Shown: positions 1 to 4,783 of the stretch, in pieces | How positions within the stretch are numbered: position 1 is the first letter of the stretch | How the letters are laid out: each line of letters opens with the position of its first letter | NCBI GenBank assembly: GCA_021158055.1 | Contig: JAGGVJ010000001.1 | Location: forward strand, 1 to 6,649 | Direction: 5' to 3' | DNA from: Candidatus Iainarchaeum sp. | Lineage (GTDB): Archaea; Iainarchaeota; Iainarchaeia; JAGGVJ01 | DNA: 6,649 nucleotides | Notes under the pieces: model-generated | Databases searched by the model: none | Told to the model about the DNA's origin: nothing | What the model saw: the letters and a program-made list of their open reading frames with translations, nothing else | Made by a program: the position numbers and the translations under genes

Positions 1-1
1 G

Positions 2-691
2 GCTTCAAATATTTATTCGTTTGTTGCTGAGGGGGAGCCGGGTTTGTGGCAGGTATTGGCAAAGGCGTTTGATGGTGAGTACTGGGGCAGTGAGTTTTCA
101 AAAGAAGTGTTTGTGAATGATTCAGGTCTTGCAACTGTGGGTTTGAGTCTGGATGATGGAACATATGATAACACTGAGTTGTCTGGTGAGAGTGTGGTTC
201 TTTCAGGCACGCAGTCAAGCGGGAGTTTCACAACCAATGCAATTGAGCCAGTGAATTTCAGCAAGTGGGGTGTGGTAATGTTTTTAAAAACCACTCCCGG
301 AAACTCAGCTCTCACAGTAGACATTTTGGATGCGTCAGATGATTCGGTTTTGATTGCGGATGTGAAGAACGGGCAGAATATTTCAGCAACGGTCGGAAGT
401 GTTCCGATTAAACTGAGGGCGAATTTCACTTCCGGGAGTACTCCGTCTTTGGATTCGTGGGACGTGAGTTATTACTCTCAATTTAAAATCACGGTCACTG
501 ATTGTTCAAACCCGTATCCAGGAGACGTAACTGCAGAGGCGGTGAGGGTAACCGATTCAGAAGAGTTCGGTCTGTTCACCGGAACCAACGGGCAGGTGTT
601 TGTTGAAGTCCCGCCCGGAGTTTACAATATCCACGCGTGCATTCCTGCAACAGGCAAGTGCAGTGATAAGTTTGGTGTTGTGCTTGCGTAG
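2..691 (+). CDS. C-terminal part of a secreted modular surface protein (5' end outside window)
   Basis: The frame is open from the first full codon at position 2, so the gene begins upstream; 229 residues are visible before the TAG at 689-691. Three segments can be seen. Residues about 1-45 look like the end of an Ig/fibronectin-like domain (G-L-W-Q-V ... A-F-D ... W-G-S-E-F-S). Residues about 60-165 form a beta-sandwich module common in archaeal surface proteins: S-G-S-F-T-T start, K-W-G-V centre, T-P-S-L-D-S-W end. Residues about 165-229 resemble a carboxypeptidase-regulatory/Ig-like fold (V-P-P-G-V-Y-N-I-H-A) with three cysteines that could form a disulphide. Several N-x-S/T sequons (NDS, NFS, NIS, NFT) suit N-glycosylation. 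No C-terminal membrane anchor or sorting signal is present. It is probably exported, by analogy with the protein at the other end of the window; the ligand is unknown. Confidence 0.8.
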   Translation, partial: ASNIYSFVAEGEPGLWQVLAKAFDGEYWGSEFSKEVFVNDSGLATVGLSLDDGTYDNTELSGESVVLSGTQSSGSFTTNAIEPVNFSKWGVVMFLKTTPGNSALTVDILDASDDSVLIADVKNGQNISATVGSVPIKLRANFTSGSTPSLDSWDVSYYSQFKITVTDCSNPYPGDVTAEAVRVTDSEEFGLFTGTNGQVFVEVPPGVYNIHACIPATGKCSDKFGVVLA

Positions 692-738
692 TTTATGGTT
701 GGCATTTAAAAATTTGATATTCACAAAATTGGTTGCCA
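692..738. other. Short convergent intergenic gap
   Basis: This 47-base A+T-rich gap separates two genes that run toward each other. A run of five A at 708-712 would be a U5 tract for transcripts of the minus-strand ATPase and could act as a weak archaeal terminator. No strong T-run serves the plus-strand gene. A 5-bp TGGCA/TGCCA pairing spans most of the gap but has a loop too long to be convincing. Confidence 0.35.
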
Positions 739-2007
739 TTACAAAAGCATCCATTTCCAAAGTGGCACAAATTTAATCCCGTTTTCTGTTTTTTCAAGGT
801 CTTTGGTCAGCAAGGTTAGGTTTTTTGTTTTTTTGAATGTGTTTTTGAATTCAATCAAGCCTTTTAGTTCCCGTTCGTTTAAGTCGTTGGTAAACGAGAC
901 GTTTATTGCTTCAAGTGATTCGTCGTTGTTTTTTATCACGAAGTCAATTTCGTTTTTTCCTTTCCAGTAAAAGATATTTTTGTTTTTTCTCTTTAGTTCA
1001 AGGAAAACCAGGTTTTCAGCAAGTCTTCCCTCGTCTTTTGAAAACGTAAAGGCGACCGCGTTTCTTAACCCGTTGTCGACGCAAAATGCTTTTTTGGCGC
1101 GTGTTTGCTGTTTTTTCAGTGAGTAGTCAAAAAAAGGGATTAAGTAAATGAAGTTTATATCCTCAAGATAAGAGACATAGTCGCTGATTGTTTCTTTGCT
1201 TGCAGGCGTTTGTTTTGAAATTTGCTTGTAGTATGAGTTTATGCTGAATATGTTTGCAAGGTTGGTTACCAGAAACTTGGAAACGTTTCGTAGAAGGGCG
1301 GTGTTTTTTATTGAAAACCTGTCAATTAGGTCTTTATATATTGTCATTTCAAAATAGTTCTGCAGCAAGGTCTGTTTTAGTTCAGGGCTTTCAAGCACCA
1401 CTTCAGGAAAACCCCCAAAACGCAGGTATTCAGTGAATTTTTTTTTTATTGTGAACCGCAAAGGGGAATATTCAAAGTTTTTTTCAAGCTCAATGTTTTT
1501 GAACCTCAAGAATTCCCTGAAACTAAGGGGAAATACCTGAAACGAAAGGGTCCGCCCCCTAAGTGAAGTCGCTATTTCTTTGCTTAACAGTTTGGAACTT
1601 GATCCTGTCAGGAACAGTTTTACGTTTTCAGTGTCGTTTATTCTCCTCACAAAAGATTCCCAGCCCGGGACGTTTTGTATTTCGTCAAAGAAAAAGTGTT
1701 TTTGTTTTTCTTTGTTTTCAGGATACAACTCAAAATATGCTTCAATCAAGTCGTTTAAGTCTTTTAGTTCCAAAGGAAAAATGCGGTCGTCTTCAAAATT
1801 CACGTACAGGATTTGTTCAATTGAAGTTGTTTTTTTCAGTTCAATTATCAACTGGTAAAAATAAGTGGTTTTTCCGATTTGCCTTGACCCGATCAAGGTA
1901 GTTATTTTTTTTGTGGCAGGAATTTTCAAGTCCCGGTTTATGATTTTCGGAAACTTTTTTTTGTGAAATTCTTTTATTAACAGTTTGAATGTTTCTTTTT
2001 TGGACAT
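739..2007 (-). CDS. AAA-family ATPase with C-terminal DUF4143 domain
   Basis: This 422-residue protein has the AAA_14-winged helix-DUF4143 layout, at the usual length for the family. The Walker A loop is G-S-R-Q-I-G-K-T at 40-47, Walker B is H-F-F-F-D-E-I-Q at 104-111, and a sensor-1-like L-F-L-T-G-S-S-S lies at 131-138. S-L-R-G-R at 148-152 is the conserved segment after it. Residues about 230-290 resemble a winged helix. The C-terminal part contains G-K-N-E-I-D-F-V at 350-357, typical of the PD-(D/E)XK-like fold of DUF4143, but the catalytic lysine position is not evident (E-A-I-N-V-S at 366-371), so nuclease activity is doubtful. The family is widespread and often multicopy in archaea; its cellular role is not settled and links to toxin-antitoxin-like or mobile functions are only suggestions. 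It is transcribed alone. Its codons are strongly A/T-biased (AAA, TTT, ATT), more than the neighbours, hinting at transfer. Confidence 0.93.
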   Translation of the reverse strand: MSKKETFKLLIKEFHKKKFPKIINRDLKIPATKKITTLIGSRQIGKTTYFYQLIIELKKTTSIEQILYVNFEDDRIFPLELKDLNDLIEAYFELYPENKEKQKHFFFDEIQNVPGWESFVRRINDTENVKLFLTGSSSKLLSKEIATSLRGRTLSFQVFPLSFREFLRFKNIELEKNFEYSPLRFTIKKKFTEYLRFGGFPEVVLESPELKQTLLQNYFEMTIYKDLIDRFSIKNTALLRNVSKFLVTNLANIFSINSYYKQISKQTPASKETISDYVSYLEDINFIYLIPFFDYSLKKQQTRAKKAFCVDNGLRNAVAFTFSKDEGRLAENLVFLELKRKNKNIFYWKGKNEIDFVIKNNDESLEAINVSFTNDLNERELKGLIEFKNTFKKTKNLTLLTKDLEKTENGIKFVPLWKWMLL

Positions 2008-2024
2008 AATCTGAATATGGCTGA

Positions 2025-2038
2025 CTTTATATATAAAG
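2025..2038 (-). promoter_or_regulatory. TATA box of the ATPase gene; leaderless promoter
   Basis: The 14-base perfect palindrome CTTTATATATAAAG is a near-ideal archaeal TATA box. Its centre is about 24-25 bases from the A of the ATPase ATG at 2007, the normal TATA-to-start-site distance. No Shine-Dalgarno sequence lies between them, so the transcript is probably leaderless. This also supports the chosen start codon. Confidence 0.75.
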
Positions 2039-2041
2039 GTT

Positions 2042-2091
2042 GTCTTCTTCAGAAGACCACTAATGCCAAAAACCTGTCTTTTAGAGAAGAC
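2042..2091. repeat. Pair of similar inverted repeats upstream of the ATPase TATA box (putative operators)
   Basis: Two 16-base sites share the form GTCTT...AAGAC. Site 1 at 2042-2057 is GTCTTCTTCAGAAGAC, with 7-bp perfect arms around a 2-base centre. Site 2 at 2076-2091 is GTCTTTTAGAGAAGAC, with 5-bp perfect outer arms (6 when the flanking T/A pair is included). Their centres are 34 bases apart, a little over three helical turns. Site 1 begins four bases beyond the TATA palindrome, over the BRE region, where a dimeric regulator would affect TFB/TBP loading. The regulator is unknown. Confidence 0.5.
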
Positions 2092-2130
2092 AACTCTATT
2101 TGTTTGTTATGGCATTGCGGAAGAACAAAA

Positions 2131-2147
2131 ATAGTCAATTTGACTAT
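2131..2147. repeat. Perfect 17-base inverted repeat ATAGTCAATTTGACTAT
   Basis: Two 8-bp arms, ATAGTCAA and TTGACTAT, flank a single central T. The repeat overlaps a TATA-like string (CTATATTTAT on the plus strand). It lies between the ATPase promoter and the end of the nucleotidyltransferase gene and belongs to no coding region I accept. It could be a regulator site; an RNA hairpin is less likely given the one-base loop. Confidence 0.45.
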
Positions 2148-2168
2148 ATTTATGCTTTCGCAGGCAAC

Positions 2169-2188
2169 AATCATTTATTTTAATGATT
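2169..2188. repeat. Inverted repeat AATCATT/AATGATT
   Basis: Seven-bp arms at 2169-2175 and 2182-2188 flank a 6-base T-rich loop, so it can fold as a short A+T hairpin. It lies downstream of the minus-strand nucleotidyltransferase and may take part in ending or protecting that transcript. The rest of the gap, about 2189-2270, shows no further structure that I can support. Confidence 0.35.
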
Positions 2189-2271
2189 TTGGTATAAGGC
2201 AAATATGCTGTGTGATTCAAATTTTTGTGTGGTGGATTTATTATCATTTCCTTAAATGTGGGGTTGGTTTG

Positions 2272-2278
2272 AAAAAAA
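2272..2278 (-). terminator. T7 terminator directly after the nucleotidyltransferase stop codon
   Basis: Seven consecutive A on the plus strand give a U7 tract in the minus-strand transcript, one base after the TAA stop. Archaeal RNA polymerase terminates efficiently on such T-runs without a hairpin. Confidence 0.55.
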
Positions 2279-2279
2279 G

Positions 2280-3110
2280 TTATCTCCAGATTTCCTTTGC
2301 TTTTTCAAGTGTTTCGGGAACCCCGACGTCAATCCATGCCCCGGAAAAAGGGTAACCTGTCAGTTCCCCTTGCTTGGAGCTGTTTATCAGCACCTGGAAG
2401 AATTCAAAGAATTTTTCTTCAGGGAAAAACCTGTCTGAATCAGGGTTCAGGACAAATACCCCGGCGTTAATCAGGTTTGAAGGCGCGTTTTTTGCATCCG
2501 GCTTTTCAACAAACCCTGTTACTTTGTTTCCCTCAATTTCCGCTACCCCGAACCTTGAGGGGTCTTCAACTGTTTTGAGCGCAACAGTTATTGCGCGGTT
2601 TCTCTGTTTGTGCATTTCAATCATTTTATACAGGTCAAAATGACATAAGATGTCGCCGTAAAGAAGCACTACAGGATCGTGGATTAAGCTTTTCATCATG
2701 CGCAGGGCTCCGCCGCTTCCAAGCCGCTCTTCCTCTTCCACGTATTTTATCTGCACGCCGAAGTCAGAGCCGTCCTTAAATTTTTCCTTGATGGTTTCTC
2801 CTTTGTAGCCGATTGCAAGGATGATGTTTTTTATTCCTGAGTTTGAAAGCCATTCGATCTGGTGCTCTAAGATGGTTTTTGAGCCGAGCTTGATCATGGC
2901 TTTGGGCACGTCAAAGGTAATGGGGCGGAGTCTTGTTCCCTGTCCCCCGGCCATGATTACTGCGGTTTTGATTTTTCGTTTTTTCAGCGCCTCGTTCACA
3001 AGCGATTCGATAGCGTGGCTCCTGCTTCGGATTACTGTCCCGTCGATCAGTGAGTCAAGATCGCTTAAAGTGTTTCCGTCAATAGATATGGTTATTCTTT
3101 CCTTGTCCAA
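2280..3110 (-). CDS. Sugar-phosphate nucleotidyltransferase with N-terminal ribbon-helix-helix domain
   Basis: The 276-residue product has two parts. Residues about 4-44 match a ribbon-helix-helix (CopG/Arc type) DNA-binding domain: strand E-R-I-T-I-S-I-D, helix L-S-D-L-D-S-L-I-D, turn R-S-R-S-H, helix A-I-E-S-L-V-N-E. Residues about 47-276 form a GT-A-type NTP_transferase that would make an NDP-hexose and pyrophosphate from a hexose-1-phosphate and NTP. Its landmarks are G-G-Q-G-T-R-L-R-P-I-T at 55-65, K70, L-G-S-G-G-A-L at 130-136, metal-binding D153 in Y-G-D, E-K-P at 202-204, N-A-G-V-F at 215-219 and W-I-D-V-G at 259-263. The L-G-x-G-G-A-L and G-D-I-L features lean toward mannose-1-phosphate guanylyltransferase-like enzymes, but nucleotide and sugar are unproven. 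There is no left-handed beta-helix tail. The start is TTG, supported by AGGTGAT just upstream; no in-frame ATG lies nearby. The enzyme is cytoplasmic and may be autoregulatory. Confidence 0.92.
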   Translation of the reverse strand: MDKERITISIDGNTLSDLDSLIDGTVIRSRSHAIESLVNEALKKRKIKTAVIMAGGQGTRLRPITFDVPKAMIKLGSKTILEHQIEWLSNSGIKNIILAIGYKGETIKEKFKDGSDFGVQIKYVEEEERLGSGGALRMMKSLIHDPVVLLYGDILCHFDLYKMIEMHKQRNRAITVALKTVEDPSRFGVAEIEGNKVTGFVEKPDAKNAPSNLINAGVFVLNPDSDRFFPEEKFFEFFQVLINSSKQGELTGYPFSGAWIDVGVPETLEKAKEIWR

Positions 3111-3113
3111 AAA

Positions 3114-3120
3114 ATCACCT
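3114..3120 (-). promoter_or_regulatory. Shine-Dalgarno AGGTGAT fixing the TTG start of the nucleotidyltransferase
   Basis: On the minus strand AGGTGAT matches seven bases of the anti-Shine-Dalgarno complement GGAGGTGATC. The AGG core sits seven bases before the TTG at 3110-3108. This decides the non-ATG start and retains the whole ribbon-helix-helix domain. Confidence 0.75.
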
Positions 3121-3149
3121 GTTAAACCGGGAAATGAATCAAAACCGGA

Positions 3150-3160
3150 TTTTTTAAAAA
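3150..3160 (-). promoter_or_regulatory. Probable TATA box of the nucleotidyltransferase gene
   Basis: TTTTTAAAAAA on the minus strand is TATA-like. Transcription starting about 25 bases downstream would begin near 3128-3130 and give a leader of roughly 20 bases that includes the Shine-Dalgarno site. Confidence 0.45.
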
Positions 3161-3214
3161 GAAATTTTGAGGTAATCTGATTGCCAGGTTACATCAGGCA
3201 TTTGATTGATTAGT

Positions 3215-3241
3215 TGTGTTAAATGTGTTGAATGTGTTAAA
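3215..3241. repeat. Three tandem 9-bp repeats, TGTGTT(A/G)AA
   Basis: Copies at 3215-3223, 3224-3232 and 3233-3241 read TGTGTTAAA, TGTGTTGAA and TGTGTTAAA with no spacer. They lie in the 296-base region between two divergent genes, about 105 bases upstream of the nucleotidyltransferase start and 165 bases upstream of the S-component start. Short regular repeats like these suit cooperative binding by a small dimeric regulator; the ribbon-helix-helix domain encoded next door is a candidate. Confidence 0.6.
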
Positions 3242-3268
3242 TCAATAAAGGGTAATTTGATTATAAAA

Positions 3269-3285
3269 ACTTTTTCATAAAAAGT
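3269..3285. repeat. Inverted repeat ACTTTTT-CAT-AAAAAGT
   Basis: Seven-bp perfect arms flank a 3-base centre. A TATA-like TTATAAAA at 3261-3268 directly precedes it, so the site could be an operator or part of a secondary promoter in the divergent region. Being A/T-rich, it could also occur by chance. Confidence 0.35.
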
Positions 3286-3343
3286 ATGATTTTTTTATTT
3301 ACCTTGATTTTCCAGTAAAAACAAAGTTTAAGAGTGAAGAAAA

Positions 3344-3352
3344 CATATTTAT
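3344..3352 (+). promoter_or_regulatory. Probable TATA box for the S-component/DUF4430 operon
   Basis: ACATATTTA resembles an archaeal TATA box. Initiation about 25 bases downstream, near 3373, would leave a leader of some 30 bases before the ATG at 3407. It would also place the alternative GTG at 3353 outside the transcript. Confidence 0.4.
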
Positions 3353-3406
3353 GTGGGGCAATTCTTTCCGATAAAAAGCAGAACACAAGAATCCAGATGT
3401 GGTTTC

Positions 3407-4219
3407 ATGAAAAAAAGTTTTGAGTCAATTCAAAAAACAGTGCTTGTTTCAGGCAGGGAACTTGAAAGGCAGATAATGAAAACACTTGATTTGAGAAAAG
3501 AAAAAACAAGACAGATTTTTTCAAAAACACTGCGTGAGTTTAAGTTGAGGTCCCATGCAGGCGAAAGAGAAAAAAGCAGATTTTCCCTTCACAGGCTGCA
3601 GTCCCTTAAGTTTGATTTTCAGGAAGCAAGACCTGCTGTCTTGTGGTTTGCGTTGCTTGCGGCGGCAGTCGCGGGAAGGGCCGCGTTTCAGGGAGTCCCG
3701 AGCGTTGAGCCGATAATCCCGATAACTGTTCTCGCGGCGTACCTGCTCGGCCCCCTTGGAGCAGCGGCTCTTGGCTTCAACGCGTACATGGCTTCAAATT
3801 TTGTGGTCTGGGGGGGTCAGGGCTGGTGGACTGTCTTCCAGGCAGCGGGAGGGGCTGCAGCGGGACTTACAGCAGGCGTTTATTACAAGTTCAGGAAACC
3901 GACGCCGTTAAACTCTGCTTTTCTGGTGGTGGTCGGAACAGCTTTGTTTGAAATCAGCGTGAACGCGCCATGGACAATTATGGCTGGTCTGCCGTCGCTT
4001 TTGCTTGCAATCCCATTCACTTTCACTCATTTTGCCTCAAATATTGCGTTTTCCCAGGCGATTCCTTTTCTTTCAGGATCAAAAAAACTGAAAAAACTGG
4101 CAAATAAAGAAAAACCAGATCAAAAACAAGGAGGAAATTCAAATGAGGAACTTACTTTTTACCGCATTAATTCTGACGGCAGTGTTGCTGGCATGCGGGT
4201 GCGTAAGCCAAGGAAATGA
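3407..4219 (+). CDS. ECF-transporter S component-like membrane protein with basic N-terminal extension
   Basis: From the ATG at 3407 the product has 270 residues. Residues 1-74 form a highly charged, lysine/arginine-rich cytoplasmic segment. Residues about 76-222 are membrane-embedded, with five to six hydrophobic segments (about 76-94, 103-127, 141-160, 169-188, 193-218). The pattern P-S-V-E-P-I-I-P-I-T, L-L-G-P-L-G-A, and S-N-F-V-V-W-G-G-Q-G-W-W-T-V-F-Q at 130-145 matches a family of energy-coupling-factor substrate-binding (S) subunits whose members carry G-Q-G-P-W-T-P-x-Q. AxxxA motifs in the first segment (A82-A86, A85-A89) are typical contacts with the T subunit. S components usually have about 180-200 residues, so the extension is unusual. 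It is followed by, and overlaps, a DUF4430 lipoprotein gene, which points to corrinoid uptake. No A or T subunit genes are in the window. The 54-base upstream extension to GTG 3353 lacks a ribosome-binding site. Confidence 0.75.
   Translation: MKKSFESIQKTVLVSGRELERQIMKTLDLRKEKTRQIFSKTLREFKLRSHAGEREKSRFSLHRLQSLKFDFQEARPAVLWFALLAAAVAGRAAFQGVPSVEPIIPITVLAAYLLGPLGAAALGFNAYMASNFVVWGGQGWWTVFQAAGGAAAGLTAGVYYKFRKPTPLNSAFLVVVGTALFEISVNAPWTIMAGLPSLLLAIPFTFTHFASNIAFSQAIPFLSGSKKLKKLANKEKPDQKQGGNSNEELTFYRINSDGSVAGMRVRKPRK
4130..4134 (+). promoter_or_regulatory. Shine-Dalgarno GGAGG of the DUF4430 gene, inside the upstream coding region
   Basis: GGAGG lies eight bases before the ATG at 4143, within codons of the S-component gene. 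A strong site here means the second gene can initiate independently although its start is 77 bases before the first gene's stop. Confidence 0.8.
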
Positions 4220-4577
4220 TTATCCGGCACCGGATTCAGGTTTGCCTGTTTCAGGCACAGACCTTATGCCCCTGGATGTCGTAATAAATATTGCTTCAGG
4301 CAATTCAACGCAAACTTTTTACTCAACAGCAAAAACAGGCTCAAGTGCTTTTGACGCGCTTGACAAAATCGCTGAAGTCGAGGCGACAGACGGCGAGTAC
4401 GGAAAGTTCATAACATCAATTAACGGTGCCAGTCAGGACGAGTCGCATTACTGGATGTTTTTTGTGAACGGCAAGCTTGCAAGCGTCGGGTCTTCAAGTT
4501 ACGTGCTTGAATCGGGAGACGAGATAGAATTCAGACTGATGGATTCTCAGGAAGCAGGCGCGCTTATGGGCTATTGA
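4143..4577 (+). CDS. DUF4430 (transcobalamin-like C-terminal domain) lipoprotein
   Basis: This 144-residue protein starts with a short basic end and hydrophobic stretch, then L-L-A-C-G-C. Lipidation is most likely at C20 (G-C-V-S-Q-G-N), with C18 possible, so it would be anchored outside the membrane. A flexible linker follows to about residue 43. Residues about 44-135 match DUF4430, related to the beta domain of transcobalamin and intrinsic factor: T-F-Y-S-T-A-K-T-G-S-S-A-F-D-A-L near 58-73, W-M-F-F-V-N-G at 104-110, and Y-V-L-E-S-G-D-E-I-E-F at 120-130. In bacteria DUF4430 proteins are found near S components linked to cobalamin, so the inferred job is corrinoid capture and handover to the membrane partner encoded just upstream. 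Binding itself is not shown by the sequence. It is translated from its own Shine-Dalgarno site and followed by T-run terminators. Confidence 0.85.
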   Translation: MRNLLFTALILTAVLLACGCVSQGNDYPAPDSGLPVSGTDLMPLDVVINIASGNSTQTFYSTAKTGSSAFDALDKIAEVEATDGEYGKFITSINGASQDESHYWMFFVNGKLASVGSSSYVLESGDEIEFRLMDSQEAGALMGY

Positions 4578-4581
4578 GTTG

Positions 4582-4608
4582 TTTTCTGTTGATTTTTTCT
4601 ATGTTTTT
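4582..4608 (+). terminator. Cluster of T-runs after the DUF4430 gene
   Basis: Runs of four, six and five T at 4582-4585, 4593-4598 and 4604-4608 begin five bases after the stop codon. Successive T-runs are the usual archaeal intrinsic terminator and would close the two-gene operon. Confidence 0.6.
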
Positions 4609-4635
4609 CCAAATCAATCAGTTAATAATAAATGC

Positions 4636-4644
4636 TTTAAATAT
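4636..4644 (+). promoter_or_regulatory. Best TATA box candidate for the downstream surface-protein gene
   Basis: TTTAAATAT is the closest match to the archaeal TATA consensus in the gap. Initiation about 25 bases downstream, near 4665-4670, would give a long leader of roughly 115 bases carrying the repeats at 4681-4752. A weaker alternative lies in TGTTAAATTGA near 4742-4752, which would make the leader very short. Confidence 0.4.
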
Positions 4645-4680
4645 GATTTTCTATTTACTTAAAGAGTTAAACAGTTATTG

Positions 4681-4713
4681 TTATCTGTTATCGGCAGATA
4701 AACCAGGTTTATC
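4681..4713 (+). repeat. Two overlapping, mutually exclusive inverted repeats
   Basis: TTATCTG (4681-4687) can pair with CAGATAA (4695-4701) around a 7-base loop. GATAAACC (4697-4704) can pair with GGTTTATC (4706-4713) across a single base at DNA level, or with the further copy at 4730-4737 as RNA. The two pairings share GATAA, so only one can form. The arrangement could be an operator cluster or a leader switch. Confidence 0.45.
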
Positions 4714-4752
4714 CGCATGTTAAATTGAAGGTTTATCTGTATGTTAAATTGA
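4705..4752 (+). repeat. Perfectly abutting tandem repeat of 24 bases, two copies
   Basis: Copy 1 (4705-4728) and copy 2 (4729-4752) differ at two positions only: CCGC against CTGT after the shared AGGTTTAT. Each contains GGTTTATC and TGTTAAATTGA. The 24-base period is close to two helical turns plus a few bases, so proteins bound to equivalent points would lie on roughly similar faces. The repeat is just upstream of the surface-protein start region. Confidence 0.75.
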
Positions 4753-4783
4753 TTTGCCGGTGTTTGGGTTGAATGTAAATAAA

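Noticed and set aside
13-760. Minus-strand frames of 138 and 67 codons opposite the first surface protein
   Set aside because: They are shadows of the plus-strand frame, which has clear domain structure; no start signals were seen.
1254-1901. Plus-strand frames of 60-112 codons opposite the ATPase
   Set aside because: They are antisense to a gene with complete Walker motifs and have no family resemblance.
2017-2355. A 112-codon plus-strand open frame across the repeat-rich gap
   Set aside because: It runs antisense into the well-supported nucleotidyltransferase, lacks a ribosome-binding site, covers the ATPase promoter and has no recognisable domain.
3353-3406. GTG at 3353 as start of the S-component gene
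   Set aside because: No Shine-Dalgarno site precedes it, it directly follows the likely TATA box, and the extra 18 residues look like translated leader; the ATG at 3407 is preferred.
4705-4752. The 24-bp tandem repeat as a CRISPR remnant
   Set aside because: The two copies abut with no spacer, and no cas genes or further repeat-spacer units are present.
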